This document shows positions 52,711 to 60,680 of a stretch of 64,000 nucleotides of DNA, in pieces. The stretch is from VAZQ01 sp963744275. Lineage in GTDB: Bacteria > Pseudomonadota > Alphaproteobacteria > Rhizobiales > Xanthobacteraceae. Position 1 is the stretch's first letter. The number at the start of each line of letters is the position of its first letter. Position numbers and translations under genes: made by a program. The stretch spans positions 76,866 through 140,865 of the forward strand of contig CAVUSX010000012.1 in NCBI GenBank assembly GCA_963744275.1, read 5' to 3'. Below the pieces are notes generated by a model, which worked only from the letters and a program-made list of their open reading frames with translations, was not told where the DNA came from and made no database searches.

Positions 52711-53194
52711 CTAGGCACGTCGCTTGTTGGTGTGGCGACCGCGCGTTGCGCGCGCCGAGGACGTGCCGATAGGCATCTCTCGCGATCCCGCACGCCCTTC
52801 GATTTTTTCCCGCGCTGCGCTCGCGAGAAATGCCGAACGCGTGAGCCCATGTGCTTTTGCGGCTTCGTCGATGGCATCGAGCAGGCCGGCATCGAGTGAC
52901 AGATTGGCCCGTACCGCCCGGCCGGAGTCAAGAATCAATGGCACTATGGCAAGCGCGCTACCCTCCGCCAGCGCTGCGGCAATCTCAGGATCGGCGCGAA
53001 GCGCCTCGACCGAGCGTGGGGTTGGTAGACGCCTCGCCATCATCGATTGCATCTTCGGCCCACAGTCGCACCGCCTCGACGGCATTGCGAAGGGCGGCGT
53101 CCGTAGTGGAACCAGCCGAAGTACAGCCGGGCAAATCAGGCACCACCACGCCATAGGCGCCGGCCTTGCCGTCCACCAGGGCGATATAGCGCAT
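52711..53194 (-). pseudogene. hicB: HicB-family antitoxin, one frameshift
   Basis: ATG 53194 has AGGAGG upstream. MRYIALVDGKAGAYGVVVPDLPGCTSAGSTTDAALRNAVEAVRLWAEDAIDDGEA is the HicB partial RNase H fold. After DDGEA (near 53028) the continuation LPTPRSVEALRADPEIAAALAEG...AIVPLILDSGRAVRANLSLDAGLLDAIDEAAKAHGLTRSAFLASAAREKIEG (ribbon-helix-helix-like C-terminus) lies one base over. The paired toxin looks intact, so a real hicB loss would be toxic unless the toxin is inactive; an assembly indel is plausible. Confidence 0.8.
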
Positions 53195-53203
53195 TAAATC
53201 CTC

Positions 53204-53401
53204 CTATGAACACTCCCAACCCGCGGTCTTGGCGATGGCGCGTGCTACACTGGGCGATAAAGTACGGTGACGTGGCACGAGGATGCGGCCAAGCTTCGCA
53301 GGATGCTTATAGACATCATGGTCGCTGCCGTGGCGCCCCACCCAGCCGTCGCGCACCAGCCGCGCGACCACCTTGTTTCTATTGGTTTCCGGCTGAGGCA
53401 T
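53204..53401 (-). CDS. hicA: HicA-family mRNA interferase toxin
   Basis: 65 residues from ATG 53401. NRNKVVARLVRDGWVGRHGSDHDVYKHPAKLGRILVPRHRTLSPSVARAIAKTAGWE is the double-stranded RNA-binding-like HicA fold with the catalytic His region (GSDHDVYKHP). It is the first gene of the pair, nine bases upstream of hicB, the usual hicAB order. A palindromic operator lies 14 bases upstream of its start. Confidence 0.88.
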   Translation of the reverse strand: MPQPETNRNKVVARLVRDGWVGRHGSDHDVYKHPAKLGRILVPRHRTLSPSVARAIAKTAGWECS

Positions 53402-53414
53402 TGGCCATCGTTGA

Positions 53415-53434
53415 TTGCGTAAATATATACGCAA
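53415..53434 (-). promoter_or_regulatory. Palindromic operator in the hicAB promoter region
   Basis: TTGCGTA-AATATA-TACGCAA, a perfect 7-base inverted repeat in an AT-rich promoter zone directly upstream of hicA. Further TTGCGCAA-like half sites occur at 53455-53485. HicB proteins autoregulate through such inverted repeats, so this is a likely HicB operator. Confidence 0.7.
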
Positions 53435-53695
53435 CCCGAATTTCGGTCAATGAGGGTTGCGCAATTCATTGCGCATCGGCCAGTGCAGCCTGGCTCGATG
53501 TCACATCCGTCCGCCCGTTCCGACAGCCCATTGCGTTTGGATTGAAGGAGGGCTGCCTAAATCCCGTCAAAGCCGCTAGCTTGGCCGGACTGTCACCCCG
53601 AGGCGGGCAGGGAACAAGCGAAACCGTCGCGTCGCGCTTCCGTTGCCTTTCCGGCGTTTGAATCCCGGCGCCACTAGGCAGAACTAGTCTGGGGG

Positions 53696-54936
53696 CTACG
53701 CCACTTCATCGATTGGCGGAACCGATCTGAGGACACTGGTTGCGATCTCAATCTGCGGGTCTGCGGCTGCAGGGCTCCTGAATGCCCCGTCCCGATGCGT
53801 CCTTCCCCAAAGGTCGAACGCGATCGGCACCGGATCGATATTGAGACCGCTCCACCATGCCGCTTCGTCACCATGCCGGTGTAGCTCGCGATGATGCAGG
53901 CGGCAAACCGGAACAGTGAACTCATCGCTGACTTTGCGTCCCAACGCACGCGGCTGCGCAAAGCGAAGATGGTGCGCATCGGAAGGCTCGCGGCCGCACA
54001 CGAGGCACGCTTGCTTGGACACGAACTTGAGGTGGTCCTTGTCGCGCAGCCGGATGGTCTTGCCCGCAGGGCGGGAAGCGGCGTCGGCGGCCGTTCATCG
54101 GGGGCGGCCACTGACGCCGCCGCCGCTTCGGAGCTAGGAAGGCCTGGGTGTGCCTCAGGCGCGCTCTGGGCGGCTTCCTGAGGCTCGGCAGGGGGCTGCC
54201 CATCGCCGAACGCCGCGAGCCTTGCTCGGAAGCCTGATCTCGACCAGTTCGGCGTCGGCCGCCGTCAACGTGTTCTTCGCCGGCAGGGACCGATGGGCCC
54301 AACTGGCCGCCTCCTCGGCGGATTGAAGGGCGTCGAGTTCGGCAACCAGCCGATCCCGCAGCGCGGCCGACTGATCGGCGGCCAGGACGGGCTTCGCCGG
54401 GCGGGCGAGGGGTTTCCTGCCTCGGGCATCCGCTGGTGCGGGCAGGCCAGCGGCGAAAGCATGCCCGTTCGGCTTGTGCCCATCTGGCCCGGAGGGCTGA
54501 TCGGCGCCCGCCTTGGGGGCCGCCCCGAGATCCGGCGCATCGAGGTCATCCTCCCCGGCAATCCCCACCAGGGTGAACAGCGCATAGCGGCGGGCATAGG
54601 TCAGGGCGGCGCCCATCCGATGCGGCGCCGCGGTCTCGCTGACCGGGCATACCGGCCAGTCCGATGAGACCCATTCCCCAGACGAATGGGCGAGCACCGT
54701 GGTGAGGCGAATGAGCCCCGCCTCGTCGATCGCCGTGGTCTGCACGGTCGCGATCTCATGCTTGCCCAGCGCCTTGCGGACGATATCGAGCCCGCTCGAG
54801 AGCGAGGCATAGCGGAAGGTCCGGTCGCCTCCCTGGGAAACGGCGACCGGATGGTCGCGGTCAGCGACTTCTCCGGGTTGGTCAGCTCGGCTTGCGCCTT
54901 GGCAAGCGCCGCCGCAATGGTGCCGATCGATTTCAC
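53696..54936 (-). pseudogene. Erf-type single-strand annealing protein with C-terminal HNH-like domain, about three frameshifts
   Basis: GTG 54936 overlaps the stop of yqaJ (GTGA). Reading: MKSIGTIAAALAKAQAELTNP; shift near 54840 to RTFRYASLSSGLDIVRKALGKHEIATVQTT...MGAALTYARRYALFTLVGIAGEDDLDAPD, the Erf core (annealing of ssDNA ends); shift near 54232 to FRARLAAFGDGQPPAEPQ, a Pro/Ala linker; shift near 54085 to AGKTIRLRDKDHLKFV, CLVCGREPSDAHHLRFAQPRALG, VCRLHHRELHRHGDEAAWW, a Cys/His cluster resembling phage HNH/DUF968 zinc domains, ending at 53696. The Erf and Cys-His parts share one continuous locus, so I read them as one fused gene. Confidence 0.7.
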
Positions 54937-55757
54937 TGGACCGGTGCATGGGCTGCCTCCTCCTGGCTCAGGACATCGAAGCTCACGGCTCCGGATTTCG
55001 AGCGCTTGGCCCGAATGCCGTGCCCGGTGGCCTCCTTGGCGTCCTCCGGCATGAGGCCCTTGAGCTCGGCCTTGGCGCTCTCGTGCTCGAGAAAGGCCGG
55101 TCGGGTCCGGCAAAACACGCCGGCAAACTCGGCCCAGGCATTGGACGAGCTCATATCGACGATGCGAACCGCCTCGATGCGAGGTCGCGGCGGCTCGACG
55201 CCGAACAGGCGAGGGGGCTCGCCGCTCTCCACGCAGCGCCAGAACTTCTTCTCCGCGGTCAGCAGCAGGTGCTGGTAGAGCGAATCGGCCGTGATGGCGA
55301 TCTCGACCCATTTGCCGCCCCCGGTGATGATCGAGAGCGCCGCCGCCCTGGCATTGGTCACCCACATATTGTGCTGGAGCTGGGCCATATGCTTCTCGGC
55401 CGCCGCCTCCTCCGAGAACGACCACGGCAGCATGAACTTGGCCTCGAACACCGCCCCGCTGCCGGCGACCATGCCGTCGAGGGTCGCCCCCATCCACCGG
55501 AGCACCGGGTGCCGGAGCCGATGCTGGACGCATTCGATGGTTTGCCCGGTGTTGCGCTCGTACCAATGCCGGTTGAGGGCCTCGGTCACGAGCCCGAGCT
55601 GGACGATGAGGTTGCCGGAGAGGTCCTCCGGCTCGACCTCGCCGCGCTTCTCCCGCCAGAGGCGGAGGAGGGCGGCCTCGTCGTCACCCATGATGATGCG
55701 GGCGTCCGAGCCGCCGATGAAGCTCCGGCGCTCGGCAGGATCGAACCGCACGCTCAT
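54933..55757 (-). CDS. YqaJ-family viral recombinase (exonuclease)
   Basis: 274 residues. RSFIGGSDARIIMGDDEAALLRLWREKRGE, then the PD-(D/E)XK nuclease residues: GLVTEALNRHWYER (Glu 59), MGATLDGMV (Asp 94), VFEAKFMLPW (Glu 105, Lys 107), followed by HMAQLQHNMWVTNARAAALSIITGG. Lambda-exonuclease-type 5'-3' exonuclease that makes ssDNA for an annealing protein. Paired with Erf just downstream as a two-component phage recombination system. ATGA overlap with the upstream gene. Confidence 0.9.
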   Translation of the reverse strand: MSVRFDPAERRSFIGGSDARIIMGDDEAALLRLWREKRGEVEPEDLSGNLIVQLGLVTEALNRHWYERNTGQTIECVQHRLRHPVLRWMGATLDGMVAGSGAVFEAKFMLPWSFSEEAAAEKHMAQLQHNMWVTNARAAALSIITGGGKWVEIAITADSLYQHLLLTAEKKFWRCVESGEPPRLFGVEPPRPRIEAVRIVDMSSSNAWAEFAGVFCRTRPAFLEHESAKAELKGLMPEDAKEATGHGIRAKRSKSGAVSFDVLSQEEAAHAPVQ

Positions 55758-56239
55758 GCCGGCCTCCCTGCCATGTCGTCAGCGGCGTTTTGGATGGCGC
55801 CGGTCACGTCGGATGCGAGGTCGGCAAGGACCCCTTCGGCATCGCGAAGATCGAGGCTCCCGGGGACATTCTGCGCCGTATCGTCGAGGATCACGGTCAC
55901 ATAGACCGAGAGTGCACTGAACACCTTGCCTAGATGATCGGCGCGGTCCTCGAGGTCGATGGCGTCAGCATCGAGCGGGATCGGCCGCGGGGGGTGCCCG
56001 GCCAGGGCGGCGACGAATTCGGCGTGCGCCGCGCAAACGGGGCTGGCGGATGGCTTTAAACTTGCCCGGTCACAAGGCTGAGATGGACGGGACTTGCCGG
56101 AGAGGCCTTCGGTCTCGGCGTCAGTCGGACTCTCGCTCCAAAGCTCGAGGAGGTCTGGCTTCACCGGCGAGATGCGTCGGTGAAGGATCGGTGGCCAGCC
56201 TGCATAAGGTTGCCAAGTCCTTGTGACGCGCTGAGACAT
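55754..56239 (-). CDS. Phage-associated hypothetical protein
   Basis: 161 residues: a variable N-terminal half (QPYAGWPPILHRRISPVKPDLLELWSES) and a helical C-terminal half (FVAALAGHPPRPIPLDADAIDLEDRADHLGKVFSALSVYVTVILDDTAQNVPGSLDLRDAEGVLADLASDVTGAIQNAADDMAG). First gene of the recombination operon, overlapping yqaJ. No named family; possibly an accessory to the exonuclease. Confidence 0.65.
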   Translation of the reverse strand: MSQRVTRTWQPYAGWPPILHRRISPVKPDLLELWSESPTDAETEGLSGKSRPSQPCDRASLKPSASPVCAAHAEFVAALAGHPPRPIPLDADAIDLEDRADHLGKVFSALSVYVTVILDDTAQNVPGSLDLRDAEGVLADLASDVTGAIQNAADDMAGRPA

Positions 56240-56277
56240 TAATGTTCCCTTCCGACGGACGAACGGATTTCATTCTG

Positions 56278-56326
56278 ATACTAAAGTATTCCATTAATGC
56301 GACCCCGATGTCAATACTAAAAGTAT
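56278..56326. promoter_or_regulatory. Pair of operator-like palindromes in the divergent phage promoter
   Basis: ATACTAAAGTAT (56278-56289) and ATACTAAAAGTAT (56314-56326) share ATACT/AGTAT arms and are about 36 bases apart. They lie between the recombination operon (minus) and the broken XRE regulator (plus), the place of a CI/Cro-like operator region. Confidence 0.65.
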
Positions 56327-56580
56327 CGTTTCGACAGGTTAAAGCGGCACGCGCGCTCTTAGCTTCGGTCGCAGGAGCAATTGCGGAAGGCGGCCGATGT
56401 CTCGCGCTTCCGACCATCAAAAGGCTCGAAGCCAATGATGGCCCCCCTGGGCGGCCGAAGTGGAACTGGCACGAAGATACGAACTGCGTTGGAGCCGCCG
56501 GCGTCGAGTTCATCGACGAGAACGGCGGTGGTCCGGGCGTCCGCCTTCGAAAGCGATCACCAGAAAAATCTCGGAAATGA
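56308..56580 (+). pseudogene. XRE-family (phage-type) regulator, several frameshifts
   Basis: Starts MSILKVSFRQVKAARALLA, then fragments in alternating frames: RKAADVSR; PTIKRLEA; MMAPLGGRSGTGTKIRTALE; AAGVEFIDENGGGPGVRLRKR to the stop at 56580. Joined, these give the short HTH regulators (about 80 residues) typical of alphaproteobacterial prophages, whose ends read ALE..GVEFIDENGGGPGVRL. At least three frame changes within 200 bases; as written it is dead. Confidence 0.7.
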
Positions 56581-56756
56581 GAAAGCCGCCGGCCGGGAGT
56601 TCATTCGGGAGAACGCGATGCCTGCATGGTCCGTCGGGCAATACGTCCGCCAAGCCGGCCGCCAGCGACAGGCCGGGATCGGCAGCGGAATCGTAGCGGC
56701 TCGGGTCGGGTCTGCTGCCGCAGCCGATCGGTAGGTAGTAAGGCTCCGGAGGCGAC

Positions 56757-57023
56757 ATGGCGACCAGCTACACACTCGGCGCTCACTTCGAAGAATTCAT
56801 CAAGAGCCTGATCGAAAGCGGCCGGTACAGCACCGCCAGCGAGGTCATGCGGGATGGCCTGCGCCTGATGGAGGAACGCGAACAGCTCCGCGCCGCCAAG
56901 ATGGATGCCCTCCGCAAGGCCATCCAGACGGGCCTCGATAGTGGCCCGGCCGAGGATTTGGATATCGACGACGTCAAGCAGCGTGGCCGGCAACGGCTGG
57001 CAGCCAAGTCGCATGCCAAATAA
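56757..57023 (+). CDS. parD: ParD-family antitoxin
   Basis: 88 residues from ATG 56757 (GGAGG upstream). TSYTLGAHFEEFIKSLIESGRYSTASEVMRDGLRLMEEREQLRAAKMDALRKAIQTGLDSG is a canonical ribbon-helix-helix ParD with its C-terminal toxin-binding helix. It overlaps the start of the toxin remnant downstream. Confidence 0.92.
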   Translation: MATSYTLGAHFEEFIKSLIESGRYSTASEVMRDGLRLMEEREQLRAAKMDALRKAIQTGLDSGPAEDLDIDDVKQRGRQRLAAKSHAK

Positions 57024-57225
57024 GATTCGCCAGCGCCAACAGGCCAGAGCCGATCTCGACGCCATTTGGGATTACTGTTATTCGGCGCGGGGTCCGGACG
57101 CCGATCGGCACGGTAAGACATTGATCCACTTGGCAGTAGAGGGGTCACGCTTCTGCACTTGTTCACAATTCCGGCCGGTGCCGTCAGGTGAAGAACGACA
57201 CCAACGCTTAATCATCACGCGATGA
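57013..57225 (+). pseudogene. parE: ParE toxin, frameshifted and truncated
   Basis: ATG 57013 overlaps the end of parD. MPNKIRQRQQARADLDAIWDYC matches the ParE N-terminus, but after SARGPDADRH the conserved remainder (R..LPGLRSFPVGNHLIFYRP-type sequence) is missing and the frame carries unrelated codons to 57225. The toxin is inactive as written, leaving an orphan antitoxin. Confidence 0.75.
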
Positions 57226-57285
57226 AACGCTGACACTTCCGAATTCATTGAAGATTGCGAACTAACAATTGTCCCCAATAAAATC

Positions 57286-57570
57286 ATGGGGCAACAAATG
57301 AGTAACCAACGTCAAGAACAGCGGAAGACTATCCGTCGACCGACCCGACGTGCCGCAACAGTAAGTTTCGGCAGGGGAAAGCCATTCGTGAATTGTCGGA
57401 TTTTAGATATTTCCGAAGCCGGAGCGCGCCTTGCCGTTGCGCATCCGTTGACGGAATTGCCGCTTCAATTCACCCTTAGTTGGTACAAGGACGGCAGTGC
57501 AAAGCGCGATTGCGAAGTGGTCTGGACCGATAGGCGGTTTGTCGCCGTCAGGTTCACGGAACGCGCATAG
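57286..57570 (+). CDS. PilZ-domain protein (c-di-GMP receptor)
   Basis: 94 residues (Met at 57298 is an alternative start). QRKTIRRPTRRAATVSFGRGKPFVNCRILDISEAGARLAV contains the RxxxR and (D/N)xSxxG motifs of PilZ, followed by PLQFTLSWYKDGSAKRDCEVVWTDRRFVAVRF. A stand-alone receptor that should bind c-di-GMP made or removed by the neighbouring GGDEF/EAL proteins. Confidence 0.9.
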   Translation: MGQQMSNQRQEQRKTIRRPTRRAATVSFGRGKPFVNCRILDISEAGARLAVAHPLTELPLQFTLSWYKDGSAKRDCEVVWTDRRFVAVRFTERA

Positions 57571-58051
57571 GGAAAAGTTCGGTTATGCACCCCTTGAGCA
57601 CAAAAGGATTAACCCAGCCTAAGCGCAGCTCCTCTCGAAGCATTCTCTTGGAAAGAGAGCGCCGATTGCTACTAATATTGATCGCCGCTGCCGTCGCGCG
57701 ATAATAATCTCTGCTTCTCGCGCCGGGATATCTGGGCCATCGGAATCGTTGATCTCAGGCGAGCCGTTGGACGTGAGCTCTTCGATCTCCACGGGGATAT
57801 TGCGCCGCTATTAGCGAACACTGCGGATTTGACAACAGGCGAATTACGCTGCCGATCGGTTGTGACGTTACTTGTAAACCCACAGCCATTCCCCGCTCGC
57901 TTCAGTCCGCGCGGTAACAGTGAGCGTCCTGGCTTGGCTTCGTCGAACGTATGGGGTGGCATGCCAACAAGAAAGCCGCTTGGTCCGCAATCTCGAAAAA
58001 CCTAGACATCTCGGATCTAGTGCCGGTCTCTAGTGGAAATGCTTCGACCGC
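57571..58051. other. Intergenic region between PilZ and the GGDEF-EAL gene
   Basis: 480 bases. A minus-strand open frame (57672-57962, ending ISRREKQRLLSRDGSGDQY) has some coding look but no family or ribosome site that I recognise. No terminator hairpin stands out. Confidence 0.4.
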
Positions 58052-60382
58052 TCAGGAGGCAAGCTCCAACTCATGGCGGAAGTGAAGCTCATTCGTCGGC
58101 CGAGGCCGGCTGAAAAGGTAGCCCTGCGCCTCCGAGCAACCGGCCAAACGCAACATATCCAGTTGCACCTCCGTTTCTACGCCCTCAGCTACCGTGGTCA
58201 TATTCAGGTTGTGACCGAGGTTGATGATCGAGCACACGATAGCGGCGCAGTCCGGCCGACCGCTCATCTGCGAGACGAACGACCGATCGATCTTGACCTT
58301 GTCGAACGCAAACATGGACAGGTATGAAAGAGACGAATATCCAGTTCCAAAGTCATCGAGAACGATCTTGACGCCGAGTGCCTTGAGGCTCGCAAGAATT
58401 CGGAGATTTTTTTCACTTCTTTCAAGCAATACCGACTCCGTGATCTCGAGCTCGAGCCGATGCGATGGCAGCCCCAACTCCGCCAGCGCACCGAGCACGA
58501 TGTCTCGCAAATCGCTGTTGCCAAACTGGGCAGGCGAAAGATTGACCGCCAATGCAACATGCTGCGGCCAGGCCATGGCGTCGTGGCAAGCCCGCCGAAG
58601 AACCCATTCGCCGATCGAAGAAATCAGCCCGATATCTTCAGCAATGGGGATGAATTCAGCCGGAGACACGATTTCACCGCCTCCTCGCCTCCACCGCAAC
58701 AGCGCCTCCATCCCCGAACATGCCTGATTGGCAATTTTAACCACCGGCTGGTAGTGCAGCTCGAACTCGTTTCGTGACAGCGCGTGTCTCAGGTCGGCCT
58801 CGATCGCGCGTCGCTGCAGCGCCCTCAATTCCATGCTCGTTTCAAAAAAACAGTAGCCGTTGCGGCCGGCCAACTTCGATTGATAGAGCGCGAGATCCGC
58901 CTTTCCCAGCAACTTCTCGCTGGTGGTGCCGTGCTCCGGCGCATTCGCGATACCGATGCTGGTTCCGATGATGACCTCTTGGCCATCGATGCTGTAGGGC
59001 CGCGATAAAGCATCGATGGCATCTGACGCGAGCGCGATGGCGCCCAGGCATTGATCCATCCTGCACACCTGCAAAATCGCAAATTCATCACCGCCGAGCC
59101 TCGCAACGGTATCCGTCGACCGTGCGCAGGAGCGCAACCGCATCGCTACCGTTCGCAGCAACACGTCTCCGGAACTGTGTCCAAGCGTATCGTTGATCGC
59201 CTTGAACTGATCGAGGTCAAGCATAAGGGAACGGTCGAAAGTCTCGGCCCGTGCGGCGGCCTGCTCGAGTCGCTCCAGGAACAGAAGCCGGTTGGGGAGC
59301 CCGGTCAGGGCGTCTTGCCGAGCTTGTACCTGCAGCTGCTTGCCGGTTCGCTCGAGTTTCATTCGATCTCGCAGGCTTGACGCCATGACAAGCAATACCG
59401 AGAATGTCACGAACGCCGCGACCCAACGGTACGTGCTTTCCTTGGCCTTGACGCCTCCGAATATCTGTTTCTCGCCGAGTCCAACCGTCACGATCAGGGG
59501 AAATCCTCCGACGGTTCTATAGAAGATCAGACGTCTGATACCGTCATTTCTTTTGCTATCCGAGAAATACCATCCGAAGAGCTCAGTTTTGGATCGCGTG
59601 AGCAGCGTACTGCCATTCAGGTTGGCACCCAGATAGTGTGCCTCGATATCCTTCTGGCCTCCGACCGCGCGGACAATTCCATCGGTTCCGACAACTCTGA
59701 TTGCTCCATTACGTCCTATGTTGATCAATTCGTAGAAACGCGTGAAATGGCCGGGATCCAGCGAAATGAGAATGACGCCCCCGAAGCTCCCGTCCGGATT
59801 TGTGATACGGCGCGATAGTTGAATTGAAGGCTTTCCAGTGACACGCCCAATCAACGGCTTGCTGATGAAGAGGTTGTCGTCGGTTGCGTTGATGTGGACC
59901 CGAAAATGTTCGCGATCACTAAGATCAACCGGCGACGGGTGGAGGCCCTCGGTGGTCGCTTTCATGAAACCATCGGGGCCAATGATGACGATCTGGAAGG
60001 TCGGGCCCTCGAGGGCGTGCTCCTCCTTTGACCAGGCGGGCAGGTCGAACGTGTTGGGCCTCCTTTCGTAGGCGTTGCGGACGATCTGTAACGTATGGTC
60101 CGCATCCTTAAGCGTTCTGACGAGGTGCTCTTCGAAAGCGCGGGAGAGGTTGCCGGCATTTTGGATTGCGTCGGCTTGAACGGTCGCCAGCTCTGCCTTC
60201 AAATGAAAATCGAGACCTAGCCAGACAAGCGCGATCATCGCCAGCCCAAGATAGGTCGAGCCTTGGTTGAGCGCGCGAAGCCAGGATTTGTGATCTGCGG
60301 CGATATTCAACGCGGTCCCCTGGACGGCTGCACTCGCGAGCGTCAAAATGCGCCACACGGCTCTCCGGGTAAGTAAATCCAC
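58052..60382 (-). CDS. Membrane CACHE-GGDEF-EAL protein
   Basis: 776 residues. TM1 (TYLGLAMIALVWLGLDF, about 43-59), a periplasmic double-CACHE-like sensor (about 60-310: QIVIIGPDGFMKATTEGLHPSPVDLSDREHFRVH, SRRITNPDGSFGGVILISLDP), TM2 (VAAFVTFSVLLVMASSL), GGDEF domain (DALTGLPNRLLFLERLEQA, GGDEF 430-434, inhibitory RSTD 421-424 intact), then EAL domain (YQPVVKI, EAL 558-560, AVNLSPAQF, ELEITESVLL, DDFGTG 675-680, VKIDRSFV, VAEGVET, QGYLFSRP). Both catalytic sites look complete, so it could make and degrade c-di-GMP under control of an external ligand. Confidence 0.93.
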   Translation of the reverse strand: MDLLTRRAVWRILTLASAAVQGTALNIAADHKSWLRALNQGSTYLGLAMIALVWLGLDFHLKAELATVQADAIQNAGNLSRAFEEHLVRTLKDADHTLQIVRNAYERRPNTFDLPAWSKEEHALEGPTFQIVIIGPDGFMKATTEGLHPSPVDLSDREHFRVHINATDDNLFISKPLIGRVTGKPSIQLSRRITNPDGSFGGVILISLDPGHFTRFYELINIGRNGAIRVVGTDGIVRAVGGQKDIEAHYLGANLNGSTLLTRSKTELFGWYFSDSKRNDGIRRLIFYRTVGGFPLIVTVGLGEKQIFGGVKAKESTYRWVAAFVTFSVLLVMASSLRDRMKLERTGKQLQVQARQDALTGLPNRLLFLERLEQAAARAETFDRSLMLDLDQFKAINDTLGHSSGDVLLRTVAMRLRSCARSTDTVARLGGDEFAILQVCRMDQCLGAIALASDAIDALSRPYSIDGQEVIIGTSIGIANAPEHGTTSEKLLGKADLALYQSKLAGRNGYCFFETSMELRALQRRAIEADLRHALSRNEFELHYQPVVKIANQACSGMEALLRWRRGGGEIVSPAEFIPIAEDIGLISSIGEWVLRRACHDAMAWPQHVALAVNLSPAQFGNSDLRDIVLGALAELGLPSHRLELEITESVLLERSEKNLRILASLKALGVKIVLDDFGTGYSSLSYLSMFAFDKVKIDRSFVSQMSGRPDCAAIVCSIINLGHNLNMTTVAEGVETEVQLDMLRLAGCSEAQGYLFSRPRPTNELHFRHELELAS

Positions 60383-60680
60383 AGATATTCAAATATTCTC
60401 AACAATCACCACCACACAAGTTCCTATGATTAATTTATTCTTTAGACAGTGAAAGGTTGGCAGATCGCGATGGTTACAATTTCGTTCGTTCCCACTTGGC
60501 GGAGGGAGAGTTTCGATGGAGTGACTTGAATCGGAGGTCTGCAGCAAGGGTTCGGACGCGTAGGCAAAACCGCGGCATTAAAGTTGACGGCGCTCATTTA
60601 CGTCTCTTTGTACAATTTCACCTACGGTGTTCGTGGCCTTAGTTCGGCATTGTGACAAATTTAACCACAGTGGTCCGCGC
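60383..60680. other. Divergent intergenic region between the two GGDEF-EAL genes
   Basis: About 300 bases, AT-rich near 60385-60445. No supported gene. It should carry promoters for both large signalling genes. Confidence 0.45.
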
